Source: Prevotella sp. (GTDB lineage Bacteria > Bacteroidota > Bacteroidia > Bacteroidales > Bacteroidaceae). From it: a stretch of DNA of 16,183 nt. Where the stretch lies: positions 1 through 16,183 of the forward strand of contig JAIJUV010000045.1 in assembly GCA_022732315.1 (NCBI GenBank). The letters run 5' to 3'. The position numbers and the translations under genes are program-made. Below are positions 15,383 to 16,183 of the stretch, piece after piece (within the stretch, counting starts at the first letter, position 1; every line of letters starts with the position of its first letter). Below the pieces are notes generated by a model. It worked only from the letters and a program-made list of their open reading frames with translations, was not told where the DNA came from and searched no databases.

Positions 15383-15850
15383 CTAATACTCCGTTTTTTC
15401 TGAATTTTCCTCCCACATGCGGAAGGCACCCAGCGCCTCATCACGCATCAAGGCAATCATCGGCTTGTGGCGATCTTCTATCTTGCGGTCTATCTCCTCG
15501 TAGATAAACTCATCGTCGAAACCAATCTTTGCTGCATCCTTTCTATCATTGGCATAATAGATTCGGTCGAGATGAGCCCAGTAGATAGCACCTAGGCACA
15601 TTGGGCATGGCTCGCAAGAAGTATAGATCTCGCAACCTTCGAGATTGAAAGTCTTCAGCTTGAAACAAGCCTGGCGCACGCAGTTCACCTCGGCATGAGC
15701 CGTAGGGTCGAGATCGATGGTTACGCTGTTGGAAGCCTCAGCAATGATGATACCATCCTTGGCGATGACAGCACCAAAAGGACCGCCACCGGTCTTAACA
15801 CTATTCTTTGAGAGCTCAATGGCTCTATGCATCAATTCTTCTTTTGTCAT
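15383..15850 (-). CDS. guaD: Guanine deaminase
   Basis: This is a cytosolic zinc enzyme converting guanine to xanthine and ammonia. The 155-aa protein is of the cytidine-deaminase fold and aligns by eye with Bacillus subtilis GuaD (156 aa) over nearly its whole length. The zinc site is HAE (His52, proton-shuttling Glu54) and PCPMC (Cys82, Cys85). DPTAHAEV, YTSCEPCPMCLGAIYWA and the C-terminal GFDDEFIYEEID are as in the GuaD subgroup, which separates it from tRNA adenosine deaminase TadA. It is the first gene of an operon with the purine permease. Its product xanthine is the substrate of Xpt encoded nearby. Confidence 0.92.
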   Translation of the reverse strand: MTKEELMHRAIELSKNSVKTGGGPFGAVIAKDGIIIAEASNSVTIDLDPTAHAEVNCVRQACFKLKTFNLEGCEIYTSCEPCPMCLGAIYWAHLDRIYYANDRKDAAKIGFDDEFIYEEIDRKIEDRHKPMIALMRDEALGAFRMWEENSEKTEY

Positions 15851-15886
15851 AATTCTTATTCTTTAATATCGGTTATTAAAATAGAG

Positions 15887-15970
15887 TACTACATTTTTTT
15901 GCACGAACTTTTGCTGCAAAGATACACTTTTTCGCACGAATATTCGACACTTTACTACATTTTTTTGCAC
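15887..15970. repeat. Repeats around the guaD promoter
   Basis: TACTACATTTTTTTGCAC occurs identically at 15887-15904 and 15953-15970 (66 bp apart). A diverged copy, TACACTTTTTCGCACGAA, lies at 15923-15940 and overlaps the -7 box. The three copies bracket the promoter in the same orientation. They could be binding sites for a regulator or the leftovers of a local promoter duplication. Confidence 0.7.
15917..15924 (-). promoter_or_regulatory. -7 box of the guaD-permease operon
   Basis: TATCTTTG on the minus strand is a perfect match to the -7 consensus. No TTTG is found 20 bp upstream (GTCG there). The predicted start near 15910 gives a leader of about 60 nt with no riboswitch-like structure. 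Confidence 0.6.
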
Positions 15971-16004
15971 AAACACCCTAAATTCCCTTAAAAACGCATT
16001 CCCA

Positions 16005-16075
16005 TTCAACAGTTAATTATCAATAATTATAAATACCTTTATTATAAGAGTAGTTATAATTTTCGTAACTTTGTA
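16005..16075 (+). repeat. 71-bp promoter module, copy 2
   Basis: This is the second copy of the module at 11500-11570, with four substitutions in 71 bp and no gaps. The 12-bp inverted repeat (16025-16036 with 16050-16061) has one mismatch here. The -7 box is TAACTTTG at 16066-16073. The ATG of the last gene comes 6 bp after that box, whereas in copy 1 it is 26 bp away. Confidence 0.85.
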
Positions 16076-16079
16076 GCCT

Positions 16080-16183
16080 ATGAATCAAAACAATATCAGC
16101 GCCGCAGAACTCTTCCTTAGGGTAAGAGAACTTTTGATACTCCCCGAACTGGAGCCGAAGACACGCAACAAGATGATGCACGA
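16080..16183 (+). CDS. N-terminal fragment of an unrecognised protein
   Basis: An open frame starts at the ATG at 16080 and runs off the right edge, giving 34 full codons: MNQNNISAAELFLRVRELL... then LEPKTRNKMMH. The visible part is helical and charged, with no signal peptide. I do not recognise the family from this short piece. The start is supported by the TAACTTTG box just upstream, implying a leaderless or nearly leaderless mRNA. The upstream module is shared with the AAA ATPase gene at 11595, which hints at shared regulation but says nothing about function. Confidence 0.6.
   Translation, partial: MNQNNISAAELFLRVRELLILPELEPKTRNKMMH

Noticed and set aside
15357..15416. 20-residue N-terminal extension of the purine permease
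   Set aside because: The extended start lies inside the guaD coding end. The shorter product begins in the usual way for the family, and the 26-bp spacing fits an operon.

Overview
The window looks like a chromosomal stretch from a Bacteroidales bacterium, most likely Prevotella/Segatella. The signs are a SusC/SusD outer-membrane pair, a fimbrillin-type lipoprotein, a DUF4143 AAA ATPase, and promoters of the Bacteroidota type (TAnnTTTG as -7 box, often with TTTG or a one-base variant 20 bp upstream). The genus is an inference from gene content and style; no rRNA or other marker gene is present.

Layout, left to right. Positions 1-609 hold a terminator-like hairpin, a 47-residue small gene (minus) with its own promoter and a strong Shine-Dalgarno, and the terminator of the next operon. 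Positions 610-5333 are a susC-susD operon (minus) with a clear promoter and a leader of about 130 nt. Positions 5418-6923 hold a DUF4143-type ATPase gene (minus) with its terminator and, just upstream of its promoter, three 33-bp-period direct repeats. Next come a fimbrillin/Mfa2-like lipoprotein (6983-7906, minus) and a sugar-type MFS permease (8152-9360, minus). The permease is divergent from a secreted GDSL/SGNH hydrolase (9483-10679, plus). A double palindrome separates that gene from xanthine phosphoribosyltransferase (10846-11412, minus). A second AAA ATPase (11595-12728, plus) is followed by a fusion of a YqiA-like hydrolase with a HAD nucleotidase-like domain (12807-13796, plus). A 191-bp nested inverted repeat follows. 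Then comes a guanine deaminase plus NCS2 purine permease operon (minus), and finally the first 34 codons of an unrecognised gene at the right edge (plus).

Functional links. The permease, guanine deaminase and Xpt form a coherent purine salvage route: import of xanthine-type bases, guanine to xanthine, and xanthine to XMP. They lie in two transcription units about 3 kb apart. The SusCD pair, MFS permease and secreted SGNH hydrolase suggest carbohydrate or ester-decorated glycan use, but no glycoside hydrolase or regulator is in the window and the substrate cannot be read from sequence.

The most unusual material is non-coding: a 71-bp promoter module present almost identically in front of two genes 4.5 kb apart, the 33-bp iterons, the nested inverted repeat, and two promoters placed so that the mRNAs should be leaderless or nearly so. 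I do not see a convincing new multi-gene defence or mobile system.
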